Both the position numbers and the translations under genes were made by a program. Of a stretch of DNA of 64,000 nt, positions 25,671-35,685 are shown piece after piece. The stretch comes from Abyssibacter sp036156195. Its GTDB lineage: Bacteria > Pseudomonadota > Gammaproteobacteria > Nevskiales > OUC007. Location of the stretch: the NCBI GenBank assembly GCA_036156195.1, contig JAYZUZ010000014.1, positions 72,387-136,386 of the forward strand, read 5' to 3'. The first letter of the stretch is position 1. Each line of letters opens with the position of its first letter. Below the pieces are notes generated by a model, which was not told where the DNA came from, searched no databases, and was given only the letters and a program-made list of their open reading frames with translations.

Positions 25671-28600
25671 TCCAGCGCTGAGTCAAGATCAGCCGCCAAC
25701 GGAAAGTGCCGGCCCTGGCGGTAGTCGATACCTAGCCGGCACACCTCCTGGTCGATCTGATCGGTCTCGACAAACTCGGCAACGGTGCGGACGCCCAGCA
25801 GCTTGGCGATCCCGTCGATGGCGGCCACCAGATCACGGCTGGACCGGTCAATGAGCATGTCACGCACGAATGCACCGTCGATCTTGACCAGATCGCAGGG
25901 CAGTGACTTGAGGTAGTGAAAAGACGCCAGACCACTGCCAAAGTCATCAATGGCCACGCGACAGCCCCGACTGCGCAGCTGGCGCACAAATTCGATGGCG
26001 CGGTCCAGGTTGGAGATGGTGGCAGTTTCGGTGATCTCGAAGCACAGCTTGCTCGCCGGCACCCGGGACTGCGCGATCAGCTCCAGAATGCGCTCGGCGA
26101 ATCCGCTGCGCCCCAAGCTCTGGCCGGAGACATTGATGGCAATGAACTCCAGCCCCGACAAGCGCGACAGCTGCGCCTCCATCTGCTGCAAGGCGAGCTC
26201 CGTGACATGAAGGTCCACCTCCGGCGCCATGCCATACACCTCCGCGGCCGAGATCAGCGCCTGGGTATCGGGATGGATAGCGCCATCATTACCGCGCAGT
26301 CGCAGCAGCAGTTCAAACCCGGCGATACGATCCGACGCGGCCGACACAATCGGCTGACAGGCCAGCTGAATCCGTCCCTGACCGATCGCATCACGGATCT
26401 CCCCGCCCCATTGCATTTCCGTACGACGACGCTGGCTGCCCTTGTCAGCCTCGCTGAACTCACTCACGGAACCAGGGCCATCCATGCGCGCGGCATAGCC
26501 GGCCACATCGACGCGGCGCATGATTTCAGCCGGAGTGAGTGACTGGTCGTCGACGCCGACCAGCGCAAAGTAACCCTCCAGCCGAAACTGATGCTGATCC
26601 ACCTCGAAGCGCTGCACATCCAGCGCCGACCGAATGGAATCGGTGATGCGCCGCGCCTCGGCGGCAGGGCAGTACTCCATGATGATGCCGAACTCGTCGC
26701 CACCGAGACGGGCCACAATGTCGCGTCCCCGTGTCAGCTCGCGCAGCAGCCCACCGAACTGGCGTAACACGGAATCACCCACCTCGGTGCCGGCCGTGTC
26801 ATTGATCAGCTTGAAGTTGCTGATATCCACCCGCAGCACGGTGTGCCGGGTGTGGGGCCCGCGCGGGCTGCGCAGAATACGCCGGAGCACCGCATCGAAT
26901 TCCCGACGGTTCAGCAACCCGGTCAGGGCATCGTGGGTAGCGTGGAACTCCAGCTGATCGCTCAACCGCTTCTCGGCCGTCAGATCCTGGCACAGGACAA
27001 ACAGGGTGGACTGCTCATCCACCGTGACCACGCGCGCCGTACAGCGCGCCCAGAGCAGTTCGCCACCGGCACCTGACAAGCGGGCATCCCAGCGCTGCTC
27101 CTCCTCGCCCGACTCAAAGGCCTTGCGCAGCAGCCGCTCCGTCCGGCCGCTGTCCGTATTGAGTTCGGCAAAGGGCTGACCCTGCAAGGCCTCGGGCGTA
27201 GCGCCCAACTGCTCGGCCCCGTAGCGGTTCACTGAGAGAATCCTCAAATCCTCGGCCAACGTGAAGAACATGGTCGGATTGTGGTCGTACAAGGCCCGGT
27301 AGCGCGCCTCGCTGGCACGCAGCCTGGCCTGCGCCGACTTGAGCGCCGTGACCTCGGCGTAGGTCACCACAACGCCGGTCACCGTCTTGTTGGCGTTGCG
27401 ATACGGCACGATGCGACGGATGTACCAGGCGTTGTCGACATCCTGAACCTCATCCTCGACCGGCCGGGCGCCCCGGGAAATCGCCCGCACATCATCCAGC
27501 AGGGAGTCGCCACCGCGAATGCGGTTGGCAATGTCGTCAATCGGTCGCCCGATATCGGTGGGAATCAGGTTGAACAACCGGCGGGCGGAGGGCGTGAAGC
27601 GGCGGATCAGCCCGTCGGTGTCGAGAAACAGCGTTGCAAAGTCGGTGCTCTCGAGCAGATTGCCGAGATCGTTGTTGGTCTTCTCCAGCTCGTCGAGCTT
27701 TTCCTGCAGCTCGGTGTTTACCGTGGACAGCTCTTCGTTGAGCGACTGCAGTTCTTCCTTGGAGGTTTCCAGTTCCTCGTTGGCGGACTGGAGCTCCTCG
27801 TTCATGCTCATCGCCTCCTCGTGGGAGGTCTTGAGTTCCTCGTTGGAGGTTTCCAGCTCCTCGATCGTCCCCTGCAACTCCTCGCGCGTGGACTTGAGCT
27901 CATGCTCCAGCTGGGCGACCACGCCTTCATCCTCGCCGCCCAAAGACAACTCCCGGCGGTCGTCATCGGCATCCACCGAGACCGAGGCCGGTTGGAAGCT
28001 CACTAGGTACAGCGTTTCCGACACCCGAGGGTGATCCAGCGGACTGGCGCTGATACGGACCTGCGGCACGGGCCCGCCCGGTACGCGCGCAATGGTCGAC
28101 ACCGTGCCGTGATTCACACCGGCCTGTCGGATGATCTGGCGGAGTTTCATGCGCAACCCACGCCGGGACAGCTGCAACAGATCATTGCTCGGCGGCCCGT
28201 TGGGCAACTGCAGATAATCCCCCGTCGCACCAAACAGCTGCACGATCTCATGGTGCTCGGTCACGACCACCGAGGCCGGAACAAACCGCTCCAGCAACAC
28301 GCCTTGCACATAGGGACCGAGCAGTTCGGTTCCCAAGGGCGAATCCGCCGGCTCCATGTCAAGTTCCAGCGGCTCGCTGGGGGTGATGGTCCGGGCCGGA
28401 AAACTCTGGCGCTCGAACAGGGAGGCCCCCTGCACCCGCTGGAAAATGCGCGCGCGCTTGTCCAGTGGGCGGAACAGCTTTTCCGCACGACCGATTGTTT
28501 CGGAACTGCCCAGAAACAGGAAACCCTCGTCGTTCAGAGCAAAACTGAACAACGACAGAATTCGGTGCTGCAGATCGCCTTCCAGGTAGATCAGCAGATT

Positions 28601-29869
28601 GCGGCAGGAGACCAGGTCCAGCCGCGAGAACGGTGGATCGTTGATTAAATCCTGCCGTGCGAAGACCACGCACTCACGCACATGCTTGCTCACCCGGTAG
28701 GCGTGATCCTCGCCGGTGAAGTAGCGCCGCAGGCGATCTTCCGAGATATCGCCGGCAATGCTCTCCGGGTAAATCGCCGTGCGTCCGACCGCCAAAGCGC
28801 GCTCATCGACATCCGTTGCGAAGATCTGCAGGTTCAGCGGGCGGCCCACCCGGGACGCGCCTTCCATGATGGCGATGGCGATGCTGTAGGCCTCCTCCCC
28901 GGTCGCGCAGCCCGGCACCCAGACCCGGATCGGCTGATCATCCGGCTTGGCCAGCAGGCGCTCGATCACCTGTTGCTCCAGCGCCTCGAAATACTCCGGT
29001 TCACGGAAAAACTGGGTGACACCGATGAGCAGGTCATCAAAGAGCTGCGACACCTCCGTGGAGTCGCGCCGCAGCAACGTGAGGTAATCCCCCATGCGGT
29101 GCATCTGCCGCAGCCCCATGCGTCGCTGGACCCGGCGCAGGACCGTTCCGCGCTTATACCGCCGAAAATCATGCCGGGTACGGGCCCGGACCACCGACAA
29201 CACCGCTTCAATATCCTGCTCACGCGAGCCGGTATCCGGCAGCGCTGTGTCGGTTGCGCGGACATACTGATGTTGCACGTACTGCCGCAGCACCTCGGGC
29301 ATGCTGGCCGGAGGAAGCACAAAATCAACAACGCCGCTGCGAATGGCCGACCGCGGCATGCCGTCATGCTGTGCACTGCCCGGCTCCTGCACCATGGCCA
29401 TGCCGCCGTTGCCTTTCACCGCTTTGAGGCCCTGCGTACCGTCCGTCCCGGTGCCGGACAGAATCACGGCCACCGCACGCTCGCGGGCACTCTCCGCCAA
29501 GGACCGGAACGAAAAATCGATGGCCATGCGCAGACCACGCGGCTCTTTGGGCTCATGCAGGCGCAGCACGCCATCGGCAATCGACAAATACCGGTCCGGC
29601 GGGATGATGTAGACGTGATCGGCCTGCACAGCCACACCATCGGTGGCCTGCGCCACGGGCATGGCGGTGTACTTGGACACCAGATCCACCATGAGGCTGT
29701 GGCGTCGCGGATCCAGATGCGGAATGAGCACAAAGGCCATCCCCATCCGGCTCGGCGCAGCCTTGAAGAACTCCTCGTAAGCCGCCAAACCGCCGGCCGA
29801 CGCGCCAATCGCGACAATGGGCGGAATGCCCGAGGCTGGATGCGCATTGCCGTCGGATTGTTTCGCCAT
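25628..29869 (-). CDS. CheB-CheR-PAS-GGDEF-EAL signalling fusion
   Basis: 1,413 residues linking chemoreceptor-methylation modules to cyclic-di-GMP turnover. In order: CheB (GASAGG, IPHLDP, LSGTGTDG), CheR (ATGEEAYSIAI, SCRNLLIYL), a heptad coiled coil of repeated EEL(K/Q)xxNEEL (about 640-720), a PAS_10-type domain (ATLFLDTDGLIRRFTPSA), a second PAS (YRALYDHNPTMFF), GGDEF with intact GGDEF and an RGRD inhibitory site five residues before it, and EAL. The EAL domain reads ELLLR in place of EALLR but keeps DDFGSG and a downstream Glu. The ATG at 29869 is preceded by a perfect AAGGAG, so it is chosen over one 10 codons upstream. No che operon adjoins it. Confidence 0.9.
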   Translation of the reverse strand: MAKQSDGNAHPASGIPPIVAIGASAGGLAAYEEFFKAAPSRMGMAFVLIPHLDPRRHSLMVDLVSKYTAMPVAQATDGVAVQADHVYIIPPDRYLSIADGVLRLHEPKEPRGLRMAIDFSFRSLAESARERAVAVILSGTGTDGTQGLKAVKGNGGMAMVQEPGSAQHDGMPRSAIRSGVVDFVLPPASMPEVLRQYVQHQYVRATDTALPDTGSREQDIEAVLSVVRARTRHDFRRYKRGTVLRRVQRRMGLRQMHRMGDYLTLLRRDSTEVSQLFDDLLIGVTQFFREPEYFEALEQQVIERLLAKPDDQPIRVWVPGCATGEEAYSIAIAIMEGASRVGRPLNLQIFATDVDERALAVGRTAIYPESIAGDISEDRLRRYFTGEDHAYRVSKHVRECVVFARQDLINDPPFSRLDLVSCRNLLIYLEGDLQHRILSLFSFALNDEGFLFLGSSETIGRAEKLFRPLDKRARIFQRVQGASLFERQSFPARTITPSEPLELDMEPADSPLGTELLGPYVQGVLLERFVPASVVVTEHHEIVQLFGATGDYLQLPNGPPSNDLLQLSRRGLRMKLRQIIRQAGVNHGTVSTIARVPGGPVPQVRISASPLDHPRVSETLYLVSFQPASVSVDADDDRRELSLGGEDEGVVAQLEHELKSTREELQGTIEELETSNEELKTSHEEAMSMNEELQSANEELETSKEELQSLNEELSTVNTELQEKLDELEKTNNDLGNLLESTDFATLFLDTDGLIRRFTPSARRLFNLIPTDIGRPIDDIANRIRGGDSLLDDVRAISRGARPVEDEVQDVDNAWYIRRIVPYRNANKTVTGVVVTYAEVTALKSAQARLRASEARYRALYDHNPTMFFTLAEDLRILSVNRYGAEQLGATPEALQGQPFAELNTDSGRTERLLRKAFESGEEEQRWDARLSGAGGELLWARCTARVVTVDEQSTLFVLCQDLTAEKRLSDQLEFHATHDALTGLLNRREFDAVLRRILRSPRGPHTRHTVLRVDISNFKLINDTAGTEVGDSVLRQFGGLLRELTRGRDIVARLGGDEFGIIMEYCPAAEARRITDSIRSALDVQRFEVDQHQFRLEGYFALVGVDDQSLTPAEIMRRVDVAGYAARMDGPGSVSEFSEADKGSQRRRTEMQWGGEIRDAIGQGRIQLACQPIVSAASDRIAGFELLLRLRGNDGAIHPDTQALISAAEVYGMAPEVDLHVTELALQQMEAQLSRLSGLEFIAINVSGQSLGRSGFAERILELIAQSRVPASKLCFEITETATISNLDRAIEFVRQLRSRGCRVAIDDFGSGLASFHYLKSLPCDLVKIDGAFVRDMLIDRSSRDLVAAIDGIAKLLGVRTVAEFVETDQIDQEVCRLGIDYRQGRHFPLAADLDSALDQLETSADGRQTDK

Positions 29870-30057
29870 CACCACTCCTTGATCGGACCATGGTCTCAAG
29901 CGAGCCGCTGACAGCGCCAGCGGTGGGCCCGATGGCGATCAGCTGTCAGAGGCGGGAACGCGCAGCGGATCGACCGGCGCCAGGATGACCATGAAGCGGA
30001 AGGATGATCGCATACTCGGCCTGCGGCGAACGGGTGCCGGATCAGGCGCAGGCCAGG

Positions 30058-31989
30058 CTACATCTCCTGATTGGCCGGCCTCGCATGCTCGGAGAGGTTA
30101 ACCACACTGCGCCGGGCCGGCGTGTCGGTGACCAGTTGGTCACCCAGTCTGAACTCGCGGCGCAAGCTCACCAGTTCATCTGGGGGGACTGCCGGGGAGA
30201 ACAGGAAGCCCTGCACATGCCCGCAGCCGGCCGATCGGACATAGGCCAGATGCTCAGCGGTTTCCACGCCCTCGGCCACGACACTCATGTCGAAGCTCTC
30301 GGCCAGACGCAGAATCGCCTCGACAATGGGCTCGCCGTCACCGGGCAGGCGCGAGACAAAGCTCTTGTCGATCTTCAGCTCCTGCACGGGAAACGCGGGC
30401 AGATAGGCCAGCGATGAATAACCGGTGCCGAAGTCATCCACCGACAGGCGAACACCCAGCGCGCGGATATGCGACAACCGGGCCGACACGGCATCAAAGG
30501 ACTCGGCCAGTACGCTTTCGGTGATTTCCAGCTTGAGTCGGCTGGGTTGCAAACCGCTAATGGTCAAGGTGTGGCGCAGGTGCCCGAGAAACTCCGGTTC
30601 CAGCAGGTGATTCATGGAGATGTTCACCGCCATGTTCACCGGCGGTTCGCCCGCCGACTGCCAGGCCACGGCCTGGGCGCAGGCGGCCTCCAGCGTCCAA
30701 CGCCCGATGTCGCCGATCAAACCACAGCTTTCGGCCAGTGGGATAAACACACCCGGTGATACCCAGCCACGACGCGGGTGCTGCCAGCGCAGCAAGGCCT
30801 CGACACCGTCAATGCGCCCGCTCTCCAGGTTGACCACCGGCTGGTAGTAAAGGGTCAGCGCCTGGCTTGCCACGGCATCGCGCAGCTCGCGTGTCAGCAC
30901 CAGCCGCTCCTGGTAGGCCTGCTCGATCGCCGGGTGGTACAGACAAAAATCGTTCTTGCCGCGGCGTTTGATCTCGTACATCGCCGTATCGGCCTTGCGG
31001 AACAAGTCCTCGGCCATGGTGCCGTCAGTGGGCGCCGTACAGGCACCGATACTCGCCGACACCTGGAACTGCTGCTGATCGATGGTCAACGGCGGAGACA
31101 ACACCCTGCGCACGTCCCGAAGAATCTGAGTCGGCGACTCACGGTGCGCCGACAGCGCCGCAATGACACCGAACTCGTCCCCGCCGAGGCGAAATACCCG
31201 CACACCAGAGCTTCGGATCGCGTCCCCCGCCAGGCGCGCACCCAGCAGGTTGAGCATCTTGTCGCCGACGGCATGCCCGAAGCCGTCGTTGACATCCTTG
31301 AAGTTGTCGATGTCGATGATCGCAATCAGGGTCCGGCTGCCATCCTGTGACAACCGCTCGGCCAACACCTGATTAAAGGCCCGTCGATTGGGCAGGCCTG
31401 TGACCACGTCCACGCGCGCCAGGTGCTCCAATCGGCGACTGGCGTGATCCACGGCGCCGGCCAGGCGCCGGGAAATAATGGCCAGCGTTACCCAGGCGGC
31501 CAGACAGGCCACGACGGTCAGCGCAGCGAAGATACCCAACTGGGTCCAGACCGCCGCAGTTGAGTACTGGACCCAGGTCGTACCAACCAACGCACCGTCC
31601 ACGATGACCGGCGCCCTGGCTGTCACGTGACCGAGCGCCCGCACAGCACGCGCCTGCGTGGACGATTGCGAGCGAATCGGCTGACCGCGATTCACCTCAC
31701 CGAAATGGGCCAGCATTCCCTGCGGGGTGGCCAGGGTCGCCCCGGTCACCTCCGCTGTGCGCTTCAGGCTTTCGAGCAGGGCCTGGGCATCACGGGCATC
31801 TTCGAACACCACCGCAGCGGAGGCGTTATCCGCCACCAGCTCGGCCTGTGTCATCGCGATACTGGCCAGATCGCGCATGAGCAGTTCGAACAGCGCAACG
31901 AGCTGAATCACACTCATCGCGATCAGCGCGACAGCGGTGTACCGCAGAGTGGTGCGTACGCGTGCGCTGGCCGGGGCCGGCATCTTCAT
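30058..31989 (-). CDS. CHASE8-HAMP-like GGDEF-EAL membrane protein
   Basis: 643 residues. Two transmembrane helices (about 14-35 and 150-172) flank a periplasmic CHASE8-type sensor domain (DLASIAMTQAELVADNASAAVVFEDARDA), as in YfiN/TpbB. GGDEF follows with an intact RLGGDEFGVI but no RxxD inhibitory site at the usual position. EAL has EALLRW, DDFGTGYSSLAYL and AEGVET, all catalytic positions. It may therefore both make and degrade cyclic di-GMP. It overlaps the upstream yfiR-like gene by 4 bp. YfiR-family proteins bind and repress the CHASE8 domain in the periplasm. Confidence 0.9.
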   Translation of the reverse strand: MKMPAPASARVRTTLRYTAVALIAMSVIQLVALFELLMRDLASIAMTQAELVADNASAAVVFEDARDAQALLESLKRTAEVTGATLATPQGMLAHFGEVNRGQPIRSQSSTQARAVRALGHVTARAPVIVDGALVGTTWVQYSTAAVWTQLGIFAALTVVACLAAWVTLAIISRRLAGAVDHASRRLEHLARVDVVTGLPNRRAFNQVLAERLSQDGSRTLIAIIDIDNFKDVNDGFGHAVGDKMLNLLGARLAGDAIRSSGVRVFRLGGDEFGVIAALSAHRESPTQILRDVRRVLSPPLTIDQQQFQVSASIGACTAPTDGTMAEDLFRKADTAMYEIKRRGKNDFCLYHPAIEQAYQERLVLTRELRDAVASQALTLYYQPVVNLESGRIDGVEALLRWQHPRRGWVSPGVFIPLAESCGLIGDIGRWTLEAACAQAVAWQSAGEPPVNMAVNISMNHLLEPEFLGHLRHTLTISGLQPSRLKLEITESVLAESFDAVSARLSHIRALGVRLSVDDFGTGYSSLAYLPAFPVQELKIDKSFVSRLPGDGEPIVEAILRLAESFDMSVVAEGVETAEHLAYVRSAGCGHVQGFLFSPAVPPDELVSLRREFRLGDQLVTDTPARRSVVNLSEHARPANQEM

Positions 31990-32498
31990 CCCTGCACCTC
32001 GTGGGCCAGACGCAACAGCGTCGCGCTGAACTCCAGACCGAATGCATGCGCCGTGTCACGGTCCACCCGGAAGCCGATCTTCTTCGGCAGAGACAGCAGT
32101 TCAATCATGCACTGTCGGACCGGGCGGTCGATGAGTGCAATTGTCAGCAGGCCGGCGGCATTCGGGCACTGCAGCAATGTGGGCGCGGCGATCACAAGAG
32201 CGTTGCAGCGCGCATGATCCGCAGCGGCATAGGCGCGCACCTCGATGGGTGCGCCCTGGACAGGCCGTGTGTCGAGCACACGGAACGCGCTGAGATCGTG
32301 CCCATCCCCATCGACGCACACCACCAGCGGCTCATCCTGCGCCACGGCAAATCCAGAGGTGAAGCGCAGAATGTTGTAGACATAGGCCACTTCCAGATCA
32401 CGTTTGGGCGCATAAAGCCCCATCGCCGGCCAGGCGGCCGTCAGCGCCAGCAGCGCACAAATCCAACGTGCGTGAAGCACTTGAAGCATCGCCCGCAC
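31986..32498 (-). CDS. YfiR-family (DUF4154) periplasmic repressor
   Basis: 170 residues with a signal peptide (ICALLALTAAWPAMG) and the DUF4154 hallmarks VAYVYNILRFTSG near the start of the mature protein and IGFRVDRDTAHAFGLEFSATLLRLA at the end. In Pseudomonas, YfiR holds the YfiN cyclase inactive until released. Here it is encoded directly before a CHASE8-GGDEF-EAL protein (ATGA overlap) and directly after a TonB receptor. No yfiB-like OmpA lipoprotein is present, so the release signal may come from the receptor instead. Confidence 0.88.
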   Translation of the reverse strand: MRAMLQVLHARWICALLALTAAWPAMGLYAPKRDLEVAYVYNILRFTSGFAVAQDEPLVVCVDGDGHDLSAFRVLDTRPVQGAPIEVRAYAAADHARCNALVIAAPTLLQCPNAAGLLTIALIDRPVRQCMIELLSLPKKIGFRVDRDTAHAFGLEFSATLLRLAHEVQG

Positions 32499-34514
32499 CT
32501 ACCAGTCCTTACGCAGCCCGAAGAGCAGCGTGCGGCCATCCTGCGGCAAGGTGGTTTGCAGATGCTCCGGGCCACCGATATAGGCGTAGTCGGTATCCAG
32601 CACGTTGGAGATCCGTAGGCTGGCCTCCAGCCCAAATGGCAGATTGGGGGCCCGCAGATTGAGGTTGAGCAAACCAAACGCATCGGCTGTGCCCTGGCGG
32701 CCTTCGACATCGGCCAGGTAGCGGGCCTCCACACCGGCAATCAGCCGATGCTGGAGCAGGGGCAGCGTCATATTGAGGGTGACCGATGACAACTCGGTCT
32801 CAGGGTTCGAGATGACCTCATCATGCAAGTGATAGCTCATCCACGAGATCCCCGCCCGCAAACGGATCCCTGCATTCAGGGATGCCGTGGCATCGGCCAG
32901 CAGGCCCGTGACGTGAACGGTCGGACCGTTGATGAAGACCAGTTCGCCATCAGGCGGCACCGGAACTTGCAACAGCACATCACGCAATTCGGCGTAAAAG
33001 CCGTGTCCCCGGAACTGCCAGCGACCAGCGGGTCGATAGTCCAGACTCAGTTCGGTGGAGCGAATGCGCTCGGGTTCCAGAGTGGGATTGGCGAGAGCCC
33101 CTCCCTCGCCCGGCACCGCGTAATACAGTTCATAGGCATTCGGCGGCCGAAAAGCCTGCGCGGTCACCAGTTTCATCGTGAAGGTCTCGCTCCACCGCGT
33201 TGTCACTCCGAGCCGGGGGCTGAACTGGGACCCGGAGATGGAATCCTCATCAACACGTAAGCCCAAGTGGGTCGTGAAGCGCGCGTTGGCCTCCCATTCA
33301 CCGGCAACGTAGACACCCACGTTATCCCGCTGATCATCGCGATTGAGATAGAACTCGCCCAGCGCAGGCGTGAGGTTCTGCTGCACCAACTCGGTATCGC
33401 GGTTCAGATCGACACCGGCCAGCAGTTGCAACGAATCCGAGACAGCGTGGCGCAGCCGGCCCGTCAGCCTCAGGCTTTGCGCCCGCGACCGGTCTTCGCT
33501 GAGGTCGGCATCATCCGGGCCATACACATAGCGCCCCACATAGCGATAGCGATTCACCGACGCGTCGACACTGAGTTGCGTGGACGCCCGCAACTGCCAA
33601 TCGTGGCCCAGACTGAGGAGCACACTGTTGTCGCGCGTGGACGAGCGGGGATCATTGAACGTCTGTTCGTACGAGGCGGTCGACACCGCCCGTTCGCGAT
33701 CGGAGTACGCGAAGAGCACACGCGTCTTACCCAACGACCATTTGATCAGCAGGTTGTCATCTGTTTCGCCGTCAAGATCCGTGGCTACGCCGTTGTTCTG
33801 GTCCGGCGTGTCGTACTCCGGGTAGTACAGATTGTCGCCACGTCGCTTGAACCGGCTCCCACTGACCGACAACAGCGAGTCCCCCCAATGGACATGCGAA
33901 CTGCCGTAGCCGCGCGCAACGCCCAAACTACCGACTTGCACACCCGCGAAACCGCCATCGGCCCCGGATGAGGTAATCACATTGATGGTGCCGTAATAGG
34001 CATTGCCGCCGTGCAGTGCCGATCCCGCACCGGCGATGTATTCGATCCGGTCGATCGACTCCATGCCAATAATGGCCGTATGTCCCGTCAGCGCCTGCTT
34101 GTAGATGCCGTCGGTTACGCGGACCCCATCTATCAGCAACAGAAATCGGCTGTTGTAGTCACCGGCAACGGGTATGCCGAGATAGTCGTAGTTGCGGTCA
34201 TTGCGAGGAAACAAGCCGACTACGCCCGCCAGCGCCTCACTGAGCGTCAACCAACCAAAGTCGCGAATATTTTCGCGGGTGATGACCGTCACCGTAACCG
34301 GTGCATCCTCGGGGGATTGCTCAAACCCCGAAGCCTCGGACACCAGCACTTCGGTGAGCTGCTGGAAATCCAGGTTGAGCAAATCACTGGACGGGGCGTG
34401 GGCTTGCGCAACACCCATCCAACTCACGACACCGCAGGCGACGACGCCTAACCGAAGCTGCCCGGCCGTGGCCCGAACAGCTCGAGACGCTCGCCCTGCT
34501 GACAACTCCATCAT
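32499..34514 (-). CDS. TonB-dependent receptor of the YfiR operon
   Basis: About 670 residues. After a signal peptide (LGVVACGVVSWMGVAQAHA) comes a LNLDFQQLTEVLVSEASGF segment as in cobalamin/colicin-type receptors. The plug (VTVITRENIRDFGWLTLSEALAGVVGLF, then IEYIAGAGSALHGGNAYYGTINV) and a beta barrel follow. The barrel ends LFGLRKDW with an aromatic last residue. Two adjacent ATGs (34514 and 34511) follow a GGAG; either could be the start, and upstream codons run into the AT-rich promoter area. The gene ends exactly where yfiR begins, so receptor, repressor and cyclase form one operon. Ligand unknown. Confidence 0.88.
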   Translation of the reverse strand: MMELSAGRASRAVRATAGQLRLGVVACGVVSWMGVAQAHAPSSDLLNLDFQQLTEVLVSEASGFEQSPEDAPVTVTVITRENIRDFGWLTLSEALAGVVGLFPRNDRNYDYLGIPVAGDYNSRFLLLIDGVRVTDGIYKQALTGHTAIIGMESIDRIEYIAGAGSALHGGNAYYGTINVITSSGADGGFAGVQVGSLGVARGYGSSHVHWGDSLLSVSGSRFKRRGDNLYYPEYDTPDQNNGVATDLDGETDDNLLIKWSLGKTRVLFAYSDRERAVSTASYEQTFNDPRSSTRDNSVLLSLGHDWQLRASTQLSVDASVNRYRYVGRYVYGPDDADLSEDRSRAQSLRLTGRLRHAVSDSLQLLAGVDLNRDTELVQQNLTPALGEFYLNRDDQRDNVGVYVAGEWEANARFTTHLGLRVDEDSISGSQFSPRLGVTTRWSETFTMKLVTAQAFRPPNAYELYYAVPGEGGALANPTLEPERIRSTELSLDYRPAGRWQFRGHGFYAELRDVLLQVPVPPDGELVFINGPTVHVTGLLADATASLNAGIRLRAGISWMSYHLHDEVISNPETELSSVTLNMTLPLLQHRLIAGVEARYLADVEGRQGTADAFGLLNLNLRAPNLPFGLEASLRISNVLDTDYAYIGGPEHLQTTLPQDGRTLLFGLRKDW

Positions 34515-34678
34515 CTCCAGACACCCTGCTGACATTCGCCGGCTTATCGACTGCCAAACGAATTTCTTCAATGCCAGCCCGATTAGTGACGGGAGTAATC
34601 GACCATGATGGATATATAAAACGTGAAGGATTGGACCCGGCCCGCCCGGCGGCGGGTACCGCTCGACCACCGTCGCTG

Positions 34679-34698
34679 TGCCGGCGCATGCGCCGGCA
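34679..34698. repeat. 20-bp perfect palindrome in the divergent intergenic region
   Basis: TGCCGGCGCA followed by its exact reverse complement, in the 283 bp between the TonB receptor (minus) and trhO (plus). An AT-rich TATATAAA stretch at about 34612-34620 is a likely -10 region for the receptor operon. The palindrome could be an operator or an RNA hairpin; no adjacent regulator points to one. Confidence 0.4.
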
Positions 34699-34797
34699 GC
34701 AACCTGTCCGGCACGATGCACCCGACTCCAGGTGCTGCCTTCAGCGGCCGGTGGCGATTAAACTAGCGGGTTCCGCCTACCCCCCCACTTGCTGACG

Positions 34798-35685
34798 ATG
34801 TCTCAAGTCGTGATCGCGGCGCTGTACCACTTCGCGCCACTCCCCGAGTTCGAATCCCTGCAAGCCCCCCTGCGCGAGGTCTGCGAGCAGGCCGGCGTGC
34901 TGGGGACCTTGCTGCTGGCCAGTGAAGGCATTAACGGCACGCTGGCGGGGTCGCGATCGGGCATTGATACCGTGCTCACCCATCTGCGCACCGATCCCCG
35001 GTTCCGCGAGTTGGACGAAAAACGCTCCTATGCTGAGCACAATCCCTTTTCGCGGCTGCGCATCAAGCTTAAGCGGGAGATCGTCACCCTCGGAGTCCCC
35101 GGTGTGAATCCACGCGAGCACGTCGGGGCCTACGTCGAGCCCGAGCAGTGGAACGCCCTGCTGGAAGATCCGGGCGTACTGGTGATCGACACCCGCAACG
35201 ATTACGAGGTCAAGCTGGGCAGCTTCGAACACGCACAATCACCCGGCACGGAAAACTTCCGCGAGTTCCCCGACTATGTGGCCCGCGAGCTCAAGGGACA
35301 GGAGCATCGCCCAATTGCCATGTTCTGTACCGGCGGCATTCGCTGTGAAAAGGCCACCTCCTATCTGCAAGACCAGGGCTTCGAACAGGTTTACCACCTG
35401 CGCGGCGGCATTCTGAAATATCTGGAGACCGTTCCGGAGCAGGACAGCCTCTGGCGCGGCGAGTGCTATGTGTTTGACGAACGGGTTTCCGTGGATCATC
35501 AACTGCGCCCGGGCCACGCCGTGCAGTGCGAGGCCTGCGGCGAACCGCTGACGGTGGAAGAACAGGCCTCCGACGCCTTTGAGGCGGACATCAGCTGCCC
35601 ACACTGCATTGACAGCCTGACACCACAACGCCGCGCCGCGCTGGAAATGCGACGGGATCAGCGGCGGGCTGCCCGTGGTGGTTAA
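34798..35685 (+). CDS. trhO: tRNA uridine(34) hydroxylase, rhodanese family
   Basis: 295 residues matching YceA/TrhO, which uses oxygen to hydroxylate U34 of tRNAs on the way to cmo5U or mo5U. The N-terminal acylphosphatase-like domain (LLLASEGINGTLAGS) is followed by a rhodanese domain (VIDTRNDYEVKLGSFEHA) with the active-site Cys in MFCTGGIRCEKA. The C-terminal extension has CEACGEPL and CPHCID pairs. I chose the ATG at 34798, three codons inside an in-frame TTG. It overlaps the next gene by 11 bp. Confidence 0.93.
   Translation: MSQVVIAALYHFAPLPEFESLQAPLREVCEQAGVLGTLLLASEGINGTLAGSRSGIDTVLTHLRTDPRFRELDEKRSYAEHNPFSRLRIKLKREIVTLGVPGVNPREHVGAYVEPEQWNALLEDPGVLVIDTRNDYEVKLGSFEHAQSPGTENFREFPDYVARELKGQEHRPIAMFCTGGIRCEKATSYLQDQGFEQVYHLRGGILKYLETVPEQDSLWRGECYVFDERVSVDHQLRPGHAVQCEACGEPLTVEEQASDAFEADISCPHCIDSLTPQRRAALEMRRDQRRAARGG

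Noticed and set aside
28682..29911. 409-residue plus-strand frame opposite the CheB-CheR-GGDEF-EAL gene
   Set aside because: Antisense shadow of conserved CheB and CheR domains with no motif of its own.
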